Shown here: positions 1-6,048 of the stretch, piece by piece
How the letters are laid out: every line of letters begins with the position of its first letter
Position numbering within the stretch: the stretch's first letter is position 1
NCBI GenBank assembly: GCA_965651535.1
Contig: CBFGSX010000044.1
Coordinates: 1-11,839 of the forward strand
Length of the DNA: 11,839 nucleotides
Direction: 5' to 3'
DNA from: JAQGJA01 sp965651535
GTDB lineage: Bacteria > Pseudomonadota > Alphaproteobacteria > Micavibrionales > SZUA-601
The notes under the pieces: model-generated
Told to the model about the DNA's origin: nothing
Seen by the model: only the letters and a program-made list of their open reading frames with translations
The model's database searches: none
Program-made: the position numbers and the translations under genes

Positions 1-82
1 AATGTGGCGAGCTCGACTGCGCCGCCGGAAAAAGAGCCGGAGCAACAACAGCCAGCAACCCGCAAAGGGTTTTCTTTATCAA
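1..82 (-). CDS. Possible start of a secreted protein (partial)
   Basis: Reading leftward from a TTG at position 82, the frame stays open to the window edge and gives 27 residues beginning MIKKTLCGLLAVVAPALFP. This has the form of a Sec signal peptide: two lysines, a hydrophobic stretch, then an Ala-Ala-Gln cleavage-like site. The frame has no ATG between here and the plus-strand gene, and I see no Shine-Dalgarno sequence before the TTG. The start is therefore weak and the call rests on the signal-peptide look alone. If real, the gene is divergent from the hypothetical gene at 171, and the AT-rich 83-170 interval would hold both promoters. The product cannot be named from so few residues. Confidence 0.35.
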   Translation of the reverse strand, partial: MIKKTLCGLLAVVAPALFPAAQSSSPH

Positions 83-112
83 ATGGTTAAATGCAGTTAA
101 CTCAATTTTATG

Positions 113-118
113 TATAAT
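113..118 (+). promoter_or_regulatory. Candidate -10 box (TATAAT) for the gene at 171
   Basis: A perfect TATAAT lies in an AT-rich stretch 53 bases before the ATG at 171. No good -35 hexamer is seen 16 to 18 bases upstream, so this is only a likely promoter element. It would give a leader of about 45 nucleotides. Confidence 0.4.
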
Positions 119-170
119 TATGCGACAGTAGAGGCGATTGACCCCTTTTCGCCGCTCCAAGGAGGCCGTC

Positions 171-917
171 ATGTCCCTTTCCGATTCTCCCGATTCCGGC
201 TTTCGCCAGAATATGTTGGATTTTGAAACGGTTGAAAAAATGATCGACGACGATCTGCACGCCAAGGAAGAGCATGACGCGACACATCCTTTTGTTGCGG
301 CGGCCCGGTCGTTCGATAAGGCGAAGACCCCCCAACAGAAAACCGAGGCCGTGAAGGCGATGCTGGAACATGGTGAGATGTTCGAGGCGATGCATGCGCT
401 AGACGAAAACGCGATCTCGGCTTTGCCGGGAACGCAAAAAATCGTCAATATTGTGCGTCAATCCGTTTTTGCGCGCAACGCGCTTCTCTCGGGTGATGCG
501 CGCAGCTATGGCAGCATTGTCAATACAAGCTTGCCGCGTTTTATCGAGGAAGGAAACGATCCCGATCTGGCGGCGGCGGCGTCTTTGGCACTGGATCATG
601 CTACATTGACTCTGGCACATGATTACCCGGAGGCGCAGGCGGGGCTGATCGGTTATGCCTCGGCCTTGTATCAGGCGTCGTCGAATGAGAATTTTGCGCG
701 TCAGGCCGAAGGATGGACCAACCGCGAAAAAGCCGTTGCGATATTGCACGAAGCGGCTGTCGCCGCCAAGGATCTGGCCGAGCACGACCCGGCCCTGTTT
801 GGTTTGGTTGGAAATGCGCTTAACCTGAAATACGATTATCTCGACAATGCTGACTTAACCGGCGTGCGTGAAAATGATGCGAAAGACCCGGTTTTTCGTG
901 AGGCGCTTAAGCGCTAG
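171..917 (+). CDS. Hypothetical helical protein, 248 residues
   Basis: The start at 171 is chosen because a strong Shine-Dalgarno (AAGGAGG) lies five bases upstream. An ATG 33 bases earlier in the same frame would place that site inside the gene. The product begins MSLSDSPDSGFRQNMLDFE, has no signal peptide or membrane segment, and is rich in Ala, Asp, Glu and Leu. It contains repeated amphipathic helix-like stretches (for example around residues 125-215), so an all-helical cytoplasmic protein is expected. I recognise no family or catalytic motif. It is the only convincing plus-strand gene in the window. Its stop codon (TAG at 915-917) overlaps the stop of the convergent 490-residue gene in a shared CTAG. 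A type IVB substrate or accessory role is possible from context but unsupported by any motif. Confidence 0.85.
   Translation: MSLSDSPDSGFRQNMLDFETVEKMIDDDLHAKEEHDATHPFVAAARSFDKAKTPQQKTEAVKAMLEHGEMFEAMHALDENAISALPGTQKIVNIVRQSVFARNALLSGDARSYGSIVNTSLPRFIEEGNDPDLAAAASLALDHATLTLAHDYPEAQAGLIGYASALYQASSNENFARQAEGWTNREKAVAILHEAAVAAKDLAEHDPALFGLVGNALNLKYDYLDNADLTGVRENDAKDPVFREALKR
903..914. repeat. 12-bp perfect palindrome at the convergent gene ends
   Basis: GCGCTTAAGCGC reads the same on both strands and sits at the end of the plus-strand gene, one base before its TAG stop at 915-917. Its last base is also the first base of the CTAG in which the two convergent stop codons overlap. The stem would be short with no run of T following, so it is not a convincing intrinsic terminator. 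It is recorded only as the sole structure at this junction. Confidence 0.3.
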
Positions 918-2386
918 TTGACATCGTAGCCATAGCGATAACGGTAGACGTCGTTCGGTGAAAAGCCGGGGTCATGGCGGTCGCGCCTGTGAAGAACAGG
1001 CTCGCATAAATCTTTAACAAGGATATAGGCGTTCTGGGCAAAGGTTTCCAGATGCGAGCCTTTTGGCGCGCTCATAAATACGTTTTCATGTATTTCCAGC
1101 AGGCGCGCGATCTTTTGTTCCGGCGTTTCGGTTCGGGGAGGCAGGCGGTGCGCGCGCTGCACGGCCTCTATCATCAGGCGGTTTCGCATTTTGTTTCTTT
1201 CCTGCGCCGTCAGGGCCTCTTGGCTGTTTGGTGTAACAGGTTCGTCTTGCGGGCAGGAGAGGGCTTCAAGCGTATCTTTGTAAATCAGGGTGTAAAGAGC
1301 GTCCGTGTCGCATTTTTCCTTGTCATTCATTCCCTCGCGGGTTTCGAAATACATTTTCAACAGCGTTTCCGCATAGGTTTTGTGGCCGTAAAGCAGGAAG
1401 GATCGAATCAACGTGTCCGGAACGCTATCGGGATAAAGCGCGTCGTTTAAGTCTGACGCGTACCAGAGCTCCGTTTTCTTTGCGGCGGCAAAGGCGGCGA
1501 TATTCGATAAGTGCCCCCGGCAGGTCTGGACAATAGGAGCGGGCTCAGCGGGCATTTCCGTCAGCTCTTCCAGACATGTTTCACGGTCGTCCGGGTGCTG
1601 GCAGAATAACTCGTTCAATATGAAATACTCCTGATAGCTCGTCCAGAAATTGTGTCGGAAATGGTCATCCGGCAACATCATGGACAAAGCGTCGGTCACG
1701 GGTGCGCGATAGGCCGGCTCCCTGACCGCCCAGAAGTTTTTAAAGGCGATCGATTCGATTTGATCGATATAAGAAGGGTTCAAGTCTTCCGTGCAGTAGA
1801 GAAGGCTCGTGATCGCGTCCAAAACCTCATCTGGATATTCTTCTTCTATGATACGGCACCAGTCTGCCATGACCGGGTCCAGATTATGCGTGTATTGCAA
1901 TGTGGCGTCGCTCAGGGCTTTCTCGGCTGTCGCGCGGCGTAATTCCTCGTCCGTGATCTGTTCGTAAATATCCAGATTGCTATAAAGGGATTCCTCATAT
2001 GCGCTCATATCTTCGGGACAGTGCTCGAGAATGATCACGTTGCATTCGGCGATAAAATCTATGTCAGCGCTTTGGTTTTCCCGCTTTTGCGCATCGCGTA
2101 GCAGGAGGATATGGCGGAGAATGGTGTCAAAAAGAGGATTACCTCTTTTTTCCGCAGGGCTGATCTGAAAAAGCGCCTCTTCAGCAAAGGCCAGGCGCTC
2201 GCAATCGGTTGGAAAATAGCGAATGTTGAAAAAGTGTTGTTGGAATTCCTCGGCCTGTGTTTGCTGGCGTCGTGTTTTTCGTGTTGTGCCGAAAAGTCCG
2301 AGCATATCGTCGCTATCACGTGCAGAAAGCGAATCGAGGAATTTCTCCCAAGGCTGAAAATCGTCGGCATTTCTGTCATAATGCAT
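914..2386 (-). CDS. Hypothetical soluble acidic helical protein, 490 residues
   Basis: This long open frame starts with ATG at 2386 (MHYDRNADDFQPWEKFLDS) and ends by overlapping the stop codon of the convergent plus-strand gene. There is no signal peptide or membrane segment. The protein is rich in Glu, Asp, Leu and Ala, with many predicted-helix stretches and scattered single Cys residues, and it ends in a Tyr/Arg-rich tail (YRYRYGYDVN). I recognise no domain. No Shine-Dalgarno precedes the ATG, and a TTGACA box 28 bases upstream would place transcription initiation almost at the ATG, so a leaderless mRNA is plausible. The next in-frame ATG (2305) has no better ribosome site. It has the look of a multi-helix scaffold or TPR-like protein. 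An effector role is only a guess from the nearby Dot/Icm genes. Confidence 0.85.
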   Translation of the reverse strand: MHYDRNADDFQPWEKFLDSLSARDSDDMLGLFGTTRKTRRQQTQAEEFQQHFFNIRYFPTDCERLAFAEEALFQISPAEKRGNPLFDTILRHILLLRDAQKRENQSADIDFIAECNVIILEHCPEDMSAYEESLYSNLDIYEQITDEELRRATAEKALSDATLQYTHNLDPVMADWCRIIEEEYPDEVLDAITSLLYCTEDLNPSYIDQIESIAFKNFWAVREPAYRAPVTDALSMMLPDDHFRHNFWTSYQEYFILNELFCQHPDDRETCLEELTEMPAEPAPIVQTCRGHLSNIAAFAAAKKTELWYASDLNDALYPDSVPDTLIRSFLLYGHKTYAETLLKMYFETREGMNDKEKCDTDALYTLIYKDTLEALSCPQDEPVTPNSQEALTAQERNKMRNRLMIEAVQRAHRLPPRTETPEQKIARLLEIHENVFMSAPKGSHLETFAQNAYILVKDLCEPVLHRRDRHDPGFSPNDVYRYRYGYDVN

Positions 2387-2391
2387 GACCC

Positions 2392-2420
2392 AGATTAGGG
2401 TGTTGTAGCGTATATGTCAA
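2392..2420 (-). promoter_or_regulatory. Candidate sigma70-type promoter for the 490-residue gene
   Basis: On the minus strand a perfect TTGACA (2420-2415) is followed after exactly 17 bases by TAATCT (2397-2392), which matches the -10 consensus at three of six positions. Initiation about seven bases further on would fall at or next to the ATG at 2386. The element lies in the 48-base gap after the stop of the 241-residue gene, so the two genes need not be one operon. Confidence 0.45.
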
Positions 2421-2434
2421 CAGCACCCAAAGGC

Positions 2435-3160
2435 TTATCGGGCCATCTTTTCTTCCAGTGCCTGGCGCATTTCGGGATCCAGCAAAGTGTCCTCTGTTGC
2501 CGGTCGCCAGTCGTTGAAGCGCTTGTGCAAAAAGGGAGTCTGTCGTCCCGGAAAGAATAATTTGACCTCAACGATCTCAGCCAGCAGGACTTTAACGGAC
2601 GCGCCGTCCTCGAGGATGAAATCCTCCGGGTCGGCGGCGATGGGCCTCAGAAGGACATAAGCTTCGACCGATGCGCCGTCCCTTTTTGCGACTTTGGCGA
2701 TATCTTTTATGCCGTAGTGTAAATAGGGCGGCTTGAGGTCGCGCACCTCGTCCAGATTATGGATAAAAACACCATACGTCTCGTCAGGAAAAGGTGTGAA
2801 GGCGAAATGCGTCTCCGGCGTCAAGGTAAGGCGGGCCGATTGTTCGGATTCGTTCACGCCTTCGATACTCCACAAAGCTTGACCCGGCAGGACGGTTTGG
2901 TCGTTGAGACTCTCGTAAATTTCGCGCAGCGCAAGGATGCGCTGCTTGACAAGAGCCTCTTGTCCGAAGCCGGGTTTCTGCGAGTCTTCGCTTGAATAGC
3001 GCGTCACCAGAGCAGCAAAGTCCGGCTCGCGGCCGAGCAGCTTCTCATAGAGCATGGCAACGGCGATCGGCAGGGATTTGCCGTCCGGCGTGAGGGTCTG
3101 GGCGGCGGCGGGCGCGACCCAGAGAAACAAAAGAAGAAGCAGAGCGGTCAGGCGAAACAT
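2435..3160 (-). CDS. Hypothetical exported protein, 241 residues
   Basis: The first 20 residues are a clear Sec signal peptide (MFRLTALLLLLFLWVAPAAA followed by Gln), with the likely cut after the Ala-Ala-Ala run. The mature part of about 220 residues has no further membrane segment and only one short Cys-free body, so a periplasmic or secreted location is expected. The sequence mixes charged helices (residues about 30-85) with a more strand-like second half, and it ends in a helical tail (MRQALEEKMAR). I do not recognise the family. It lies 51 bases downstream of the Flp pilin gene on the same strand, so it could be the last gene of the Tad operon, but no motif ties it to pilus assembly. The Shine-Dalgarno before the ATG is weak. 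Confidence 0.85.
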   Translation of the reverse strand: MFRLTALLLLLFLWVAPAAAQTLTPDGKSLPIAVAMLYEKLLGREPDFAALVTRYSSEDSQKPGFGQEALVKQRILALREIYESLNDQTVLPGQALWSIEGVNESEQSARLTLTPETHFAFTPFPDETYGVFIHNLDEVRDLKPPYLHYGIKDIAKVAKRDGASVEAYVLLRPIAADPEDFILEDGASVKVLLAEIVEVKLFFPGRQTPFLHKRFNDWRPATEDTLLDPEMRQALEEKMAR

Positions 3161-3211
3161 GGCTCATTCAGTCTAGTGCGTCGGTGTCTTCCCGTAAAGG
3201 GTAACGCGCAG

Positions 3212-3400
3212 TCACGTGTTAAAGGCGGCGGCAACCTCTTCGAACAGGGCCAGAACCTCGTCGCCCAGCGTATAGACGACAACGGCAATCGCCAGCGCAA
3301 CCCCCGCGGCAATCAGGGAATATTCGATGGCGGTCGCGCCGTGTTCGTCACTCGGCCAGGTGGAGATTGGACAGTTCCCGGCTGATTTGTCTGAAAGCAT
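3212..3400 (-). CDS. flp: Flp/Fap-type pilin precursor
   Basis: The product is the structural subunit of a Tad (type IVb) adhesive pilus. The prepilin peptidase site is clear: Gly followed by ATAIEYS, with the conserved Glu at mature position 5 and Tyr at 6. A single hydrophobic helix (SLIAAGVALAIAVVVYTLG) and a short amphipathic tail follow. With the ATG at 3400 the precursor is 62 residues, with a 21-residue leader and a 41-residue mature pilin, which is a normal size. An ATG at 3445 in the same frame would give 77 residues. No start codon exists between 3400 and the cleavage site, so the gene must overlap the 3' end of tadG by at least 53 bases in another frame. The leader (MLSDKSAGNCPISTWPSDEHG trimmed by the peptidase) has only one Lys and contains Cys and Trp, which is unusual. 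The pilin gene lies after tadG instead of at the head of the locus. Confidence 0.88.
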   Translation of the reverse strand: MLSDKSAGNCPISTWPSDEHGATAIEYSLIAAGVALAIAVVVYTLGDEVLALFEEVAAAFNT

Positions 3401-4823
3401 CTTCAAGGTCACTCTGGGTTGGGGCGTTGTAGTATTTATTGGCATCGGTCGCGCAATCCTCGTAGAGCGCGCGCGTCGTGGCGTTCAGCGAGGTGGCGAA
3501 GGTGATGGTGTAGACCGTGATCCCGAGGGATTTGGCGTATTCGCAGGTTTCAGCCATGCGCGCATTGGCAATGCTCAAAGCGGTGTTGCGGCTGGTCGTG
3601 CCCAGCACGTTCGCGCTGACGCGGCGATAGGCCGTCTCGTCCGAACGCTGATCGTTGCAGCCCGAACTCCAGCGGTCGCCCTGACAGTAAATCGTGTTGT
3701 CGCCGTCGGTCATCATCACGATCACCTTGCGCGCGTCGTCGTCGTCGAAAGCGCGACCTTCGGTGAAAGGTTCTTCGGGCGACAGGACGCGCACGCCCCA
3801 CGCCATGCCGACATTGCCCAACGTGCCGCCGCGATTCCACGCCGTCAGCGCGTCGATATGCGCCAGCATATTCGCGCGCCCGGTTTGCAATGGAATGATG
3901 GGCGACGGACAGCCCATATTCGGATGCCGCCAATAATTGCTGTTGCGGCTCGATCCGACGCTGTCCAGCGGGCCGGAAGGCATATTGAGATTCAAGCTAC
4001 CATTGTCGTGGCGCCAGTTATTGTCCCACGGGTTGCCGGTGCTGGCGGTGTCGAGCCAGCGGAACGGCGTCCAATAGCCGCCCGCCGCTACCGACGTGTC
4101 GTAGACGTCGTGCGGATAGGGGCGCTCATAGACGCAGCCCCACCACGCCGTATTGTCGGACGGATCGTATGGCGCGTAAGCCGTGCCCAGCCAGTTCACG
4201 ACATACGGGTTGTCGACAATCGACGGAGCCACGGATCCGGGATTGACCATCGCAGCATAAGGCACGATGGCGATGCGGATCTGGTCTTCTTCGTCGACGC
4301 GGTCATAGATGATGTTGATGAAGTCGCGCGATGCGTCTTTCAGCGCACGAATATTGGTGCGCCCGCCGCTGGTCGACCACATCGATCCGGTTACGTCCAG
4401 CACCAGCGCGATTTCGAGGCCGCGCAAATCCTTGCGCACCACGGCGCGCGATTCGACGGTGATATATTCGATCCCCGTGATGCGCATGAAAGTCGTCTGC
4501 ACATTGGCTTTGGCGCTGACGGCGATGACCATATCCTCCTGCACGATGGAAAGATCAAACGGGTCGCCCAGCGCTCCATCGGGATAATTGGCCTGAAAAA
4601 ACCGGTGGAAGCGGTCTTCGATAAAATCGGCGTTGCCGCTCGACGATCCGGCTGCCAGCGCCGCCGCATCCAGGGCGCGGCCCAGGCGGTCATGCACCAG
4701 ATAGGCGCGGCCCAGATCGACGCTCACGCCGACCGCGGTCGTCAAAACCGGCAGCACTAAAGCCATCACCGGCGCCAGCGCGGCGCGGCGGTCGAAAAAC
4801 AGGCGGGAAAGAAAACGCATCAT
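3348..4823 (-). CDS. tadG: TadG-like pilus protein with von Willebrand A domain
   Basis: The N-terminus matches the Tad/TadG family: a short basic start, a membrane helix at about residues 13-35 (ALAPVMALVLPVLTTAVGV), then the characteristic VDLGRAYLVHDRLGRALDAAALAAG. A von Willebrand A domain follows, with a metal-site motif DVTGSM at 143-148, a GGT near 332-334 and TDGD at 372-375. It ends in the usual helix (DAFRQISRELSNL). Between the MIDAS motif and the second half lies a Trp- and Tyr-rich insertion at about 211-306, with eight Trp and single Cys at 230 and 305. The protein should be anchored in the inner membrane with its bulk outside the cytoplasm, supporting Tad pilus assembly or adhesion. 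A GGAG Shine-Dalgarno that overlaps the stop of the upstream tadE-like gene lies eight bases before the ATG, suggesting coupled translation. The 3' end overlaps the pilin gene. Confidence 0.88.
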   Translation of the reverse strand: MMRFLSRLFFDRRAALAPVMALVLPVLTTAVGVSVDLGRAYLVHDRLGRALDAAALAAGSSSGNADFIEDRFHRFFQANYPDGALGDPFDLSIVQEDMVIAVSAKANVQTTFMRITGIEYITVESRAVVRKDLRGLEIALVLDVTGSMWSTSGGRTNIRALKDASRDFINIIYDRVDEEDQIRIAIVPYAAMVNPGSVAPSIVDNPYVVNWLGTAYAPYDPSDNTAWWGCVYERPYPHDVYDTSVAAGGYWTPFRWLDTASTGNPWDNNWRHDNGSLNLNMPSGPLDSVGSSRNSNYWRHPNMGCPSPIIPLQTGRANMLAHIDALTAWNRGGTLGNVGMAWGVRVLSPEEPFTEGRAFDDDDARKVIVMMTDGDNTIYCQGDRWSSGCNDQRSDETAYRRVSANVLGTTSRNTALSIANARMAETCEYAKSLGITVYTITFATSLNATTRALYEDCATDANKYYNAPTQSDLEDAFRQISRELSNLHLAE

Positions 4824-4828
4824 CCGCT

Positions 4829-5365
4829 TTACTCCAATGCCACGAACGCGCCGCGCCGCGGGCGCGAAACGGCGACTTCCTCGAGGGTGCGATCGCCGAC
4901 CATGCCGTGCACAAAAAGCGGATCGAAATCATAGCGCGTGGTGACAATCAGAATGCCTTCGCCGGTGACGCCCAGCCCCTCGGCCAAGGTCAGCACATCC
5001 GGGTTTTCGTTCATATTGAAGGTCTCGCGCCAGAGAATGACCGGGTTGGCGCCTGCGCCCTGAAACCGGATCGATACCACGTCCATGCCCAGATTATTGC
5101 TGTTATAGGGCTGCACGGCCATGCGTCCGGCGGCATAAGCGTCGGTGACCTGGGCTTCGGTGACGGTGGCGCGGCGCGTCAATAGATCGGACGACACCAT
5201 CGCGGCGGTCATGGTCTTTTTACTCAGCACCATCGCGTTGCCCAGATCGACCACACCCAGCAGCAGCGTCAGCATGATCGGCAGGAACAGCGCCACCTCG
5301 GTCGCGGTCATGGCGGAGGTGTCGTTTCTCCATTTTGTCATTCTGGGTCTATTCTTCAAATTCAT
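4829..5365 (-). CDS. TadE-like pseudopilin (second copy)
   Basis: This 178-residue protein has a short cytoplasmic N-terminus and a TadE-type segment, TATEVALFLPIMLTLLLGVVD at about 20-40 (first part ATEVALFLP), followed by the usual LGNAMVLSKKTMTAA helix. The remaining 120 residues are a soluble, strand-rich domain. TadE-family proteins are minor pseudopilins of Tad pili, processed by the prepilin peptidase and exposed in the periplasm. The ATG at 5365 overlaps the upstream tadE-like gene by 17 bases. An alternative ATG at 5341 would remove that overlap and still keep the membrane segment, and neither has a strong ribosome site. tadG begins five bases after its stop. This gene and the next one upstream are diverged from each other, so they are two distinct minor pilins and not a recent duplication. 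Confidence 0.82.
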   Translation of the reverse strand: MNLKNRPRMTKWRNDTSAMTATEVALFLPIMLTLLLGVVDLGNAMVLSKKTMTAAMVSSDLLTRRATVTEAQVTDAYAAGRMAVQPYNSNNLGMDVVSIRFQGAGANPVILWRETFNMNENPDVLTLAEGLGVTGEGILIVTTRYDFDPLFVHGMVGDRTLEEVAVSRPRRGAFVALE

Positions 5366-5888
5366 AGGGCTCGTTCCGGATGGTCACGGTGGACATCAAG
5401 GTCGTCGAATTGTCGAAATTGTTCGAGAACATCGGCGCGACGAAAGGCGTGATAAAGCGATAACGGTAGCTGGTGCGGATCACGACGACATCCGATACGC
5501 CGCCCGCGTCGAAACCGCCGGGGATCAGATTGCCGTCGCCGTCGAATTGCGGCGGCAGGCCTTCGGCGTCACCGAACGTGCCGCCCGGCGGAACGATGGC
5601 CTCATAGACCAGCTCCTCGCACGGGATCAGCGCGTTGACGTGCTCGCACAACAGATCTTCAAACACCGTCTGCGGATCGCCCGAGGCCTGAGCCTGGCCG
5701 GTGCGGATCAGGCGGCTGGCTGCGACCGTGCCGCCTTCGAGCGTCGTCGCGGCCGCGTATAAAAGGGAGGTTTCCAGCAGCCCGACAACCAGAAGAAAAA
5801 ACGGAATCGCGGTCAATCCGAATTCGACCGCGACCGACCCGTCGCGGTTTTTACGCCAGCCGAAAATACGGGGGAAAATCTCCACCAC
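5349..5888 (-). CDS. TadE-like pseudopilin (first copy), probable GTG start
   Basis: The core is a standard TadE domain: RDGSVAVEFGLTAIPFFLL, the rest of one membrane helix, then ETSLLYAAATTLEGGTVAASRLIRTGQ. A Cys-containing extracytoplasmic domain follows. The frame is open to an ATG at 6032, but the first 48 residues of that longer form are polar, Pro/Asp-rich and unlike TadE. The in-frame ATG at 5981 lies inside a TATAAT box. GTG at 5888 has a good GGAGAGAG about seven bases upstream and leaves a normal short N-terminus (VVEIFPRIFGWRKNRDGS), giving 179 residues. A TTG at 5894 is a less likely choice. It is the first gene of the Tad group and ends inside the next gene, implying co-translation. 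The start is inferred. The family assignment is firm. Confidence 0.8.
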   Translation of the reverse strand: MVEIFPRIFGWRKNRDGSVAVEFGLTAIPFFLLVVGLLETSLLYAAATTLEGGTVAASRLIRTGQAQASGDPQTVFEDLLCEHVNALIPCEELVYEAIVPPGGTFGDAEGLPPQFDGDGNLIPGGFDAGGVSDVVVIRTSYRYRFITPFVAPMFSNNFDNSTTLMSTVTIRNEPYEFEE

Positions 5889-5937
5889 CGACAAACTCTC
5901 TCCATCCGGATCGGTCAAACCATTGTTTTTCTTGACT

Positions 5938-5958
5938 TCCGGGCACGAGTCGCCCGGA
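5938..5958 (-). other. Hairpin in the leader of the Tad gene group
   Basis: A perfect 7-bp stem (TCCGGGC / GCCCGGA) with a 7-base loop lies between the candidate -10 box and the proposed GTG start of the first tadE-like gene. It is not followed by a T run on either strand, so it is not an intrinsic terminator. If transcription starts near 5973 it would sit in the 5' untranslated region and could affect mRNA stability or translation. Confidence 0.4.
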
Positions 5959-5979
5959 TCCGACACGACTCCAGCATCC

Positions 5980-5985
5980 ATTATA
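5980..5985 (-). promoter_or_regulatory. Candidate -10 box (TATAAT) before the Tad genes
   Basis: A perfect TATAAT on the minus strand lies in an AT-rich patch 64 bases after the dotO stop. The hexamer 17 bases upstream (AGCCTT) is a poor -35 match, so activator dependence or another sigma factor would be needed. Transcription would start near 5973, which fits the GTG start at 5888 and excludes the longer ATG starts. Confidence 0.35.
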
Positions 5986-6048
5986 GAACAAAGGGTTAAA
6001 TAAAGGCTTTCGGGAGGGGTCTTCGGTGACAATTCAGGCGGTTAAGCC

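Noticed and set aside
3737..3748. Trinucleotide repeat (GTC/GAC) as a phase-variation tract
   Set aside because: It encodes a short Asp run before the vWA strand in tadG. Its unit of three would not shift the frame, and it is very short.
3327..4760. Long open frame on the plus strand (477 codons) opposite tadG
   Set aside because: The product is Arg/Ala/His/Val-rich without domain features, as expected from the antisense of a GC-rich gene. The minus strand has clear TadG motifs.
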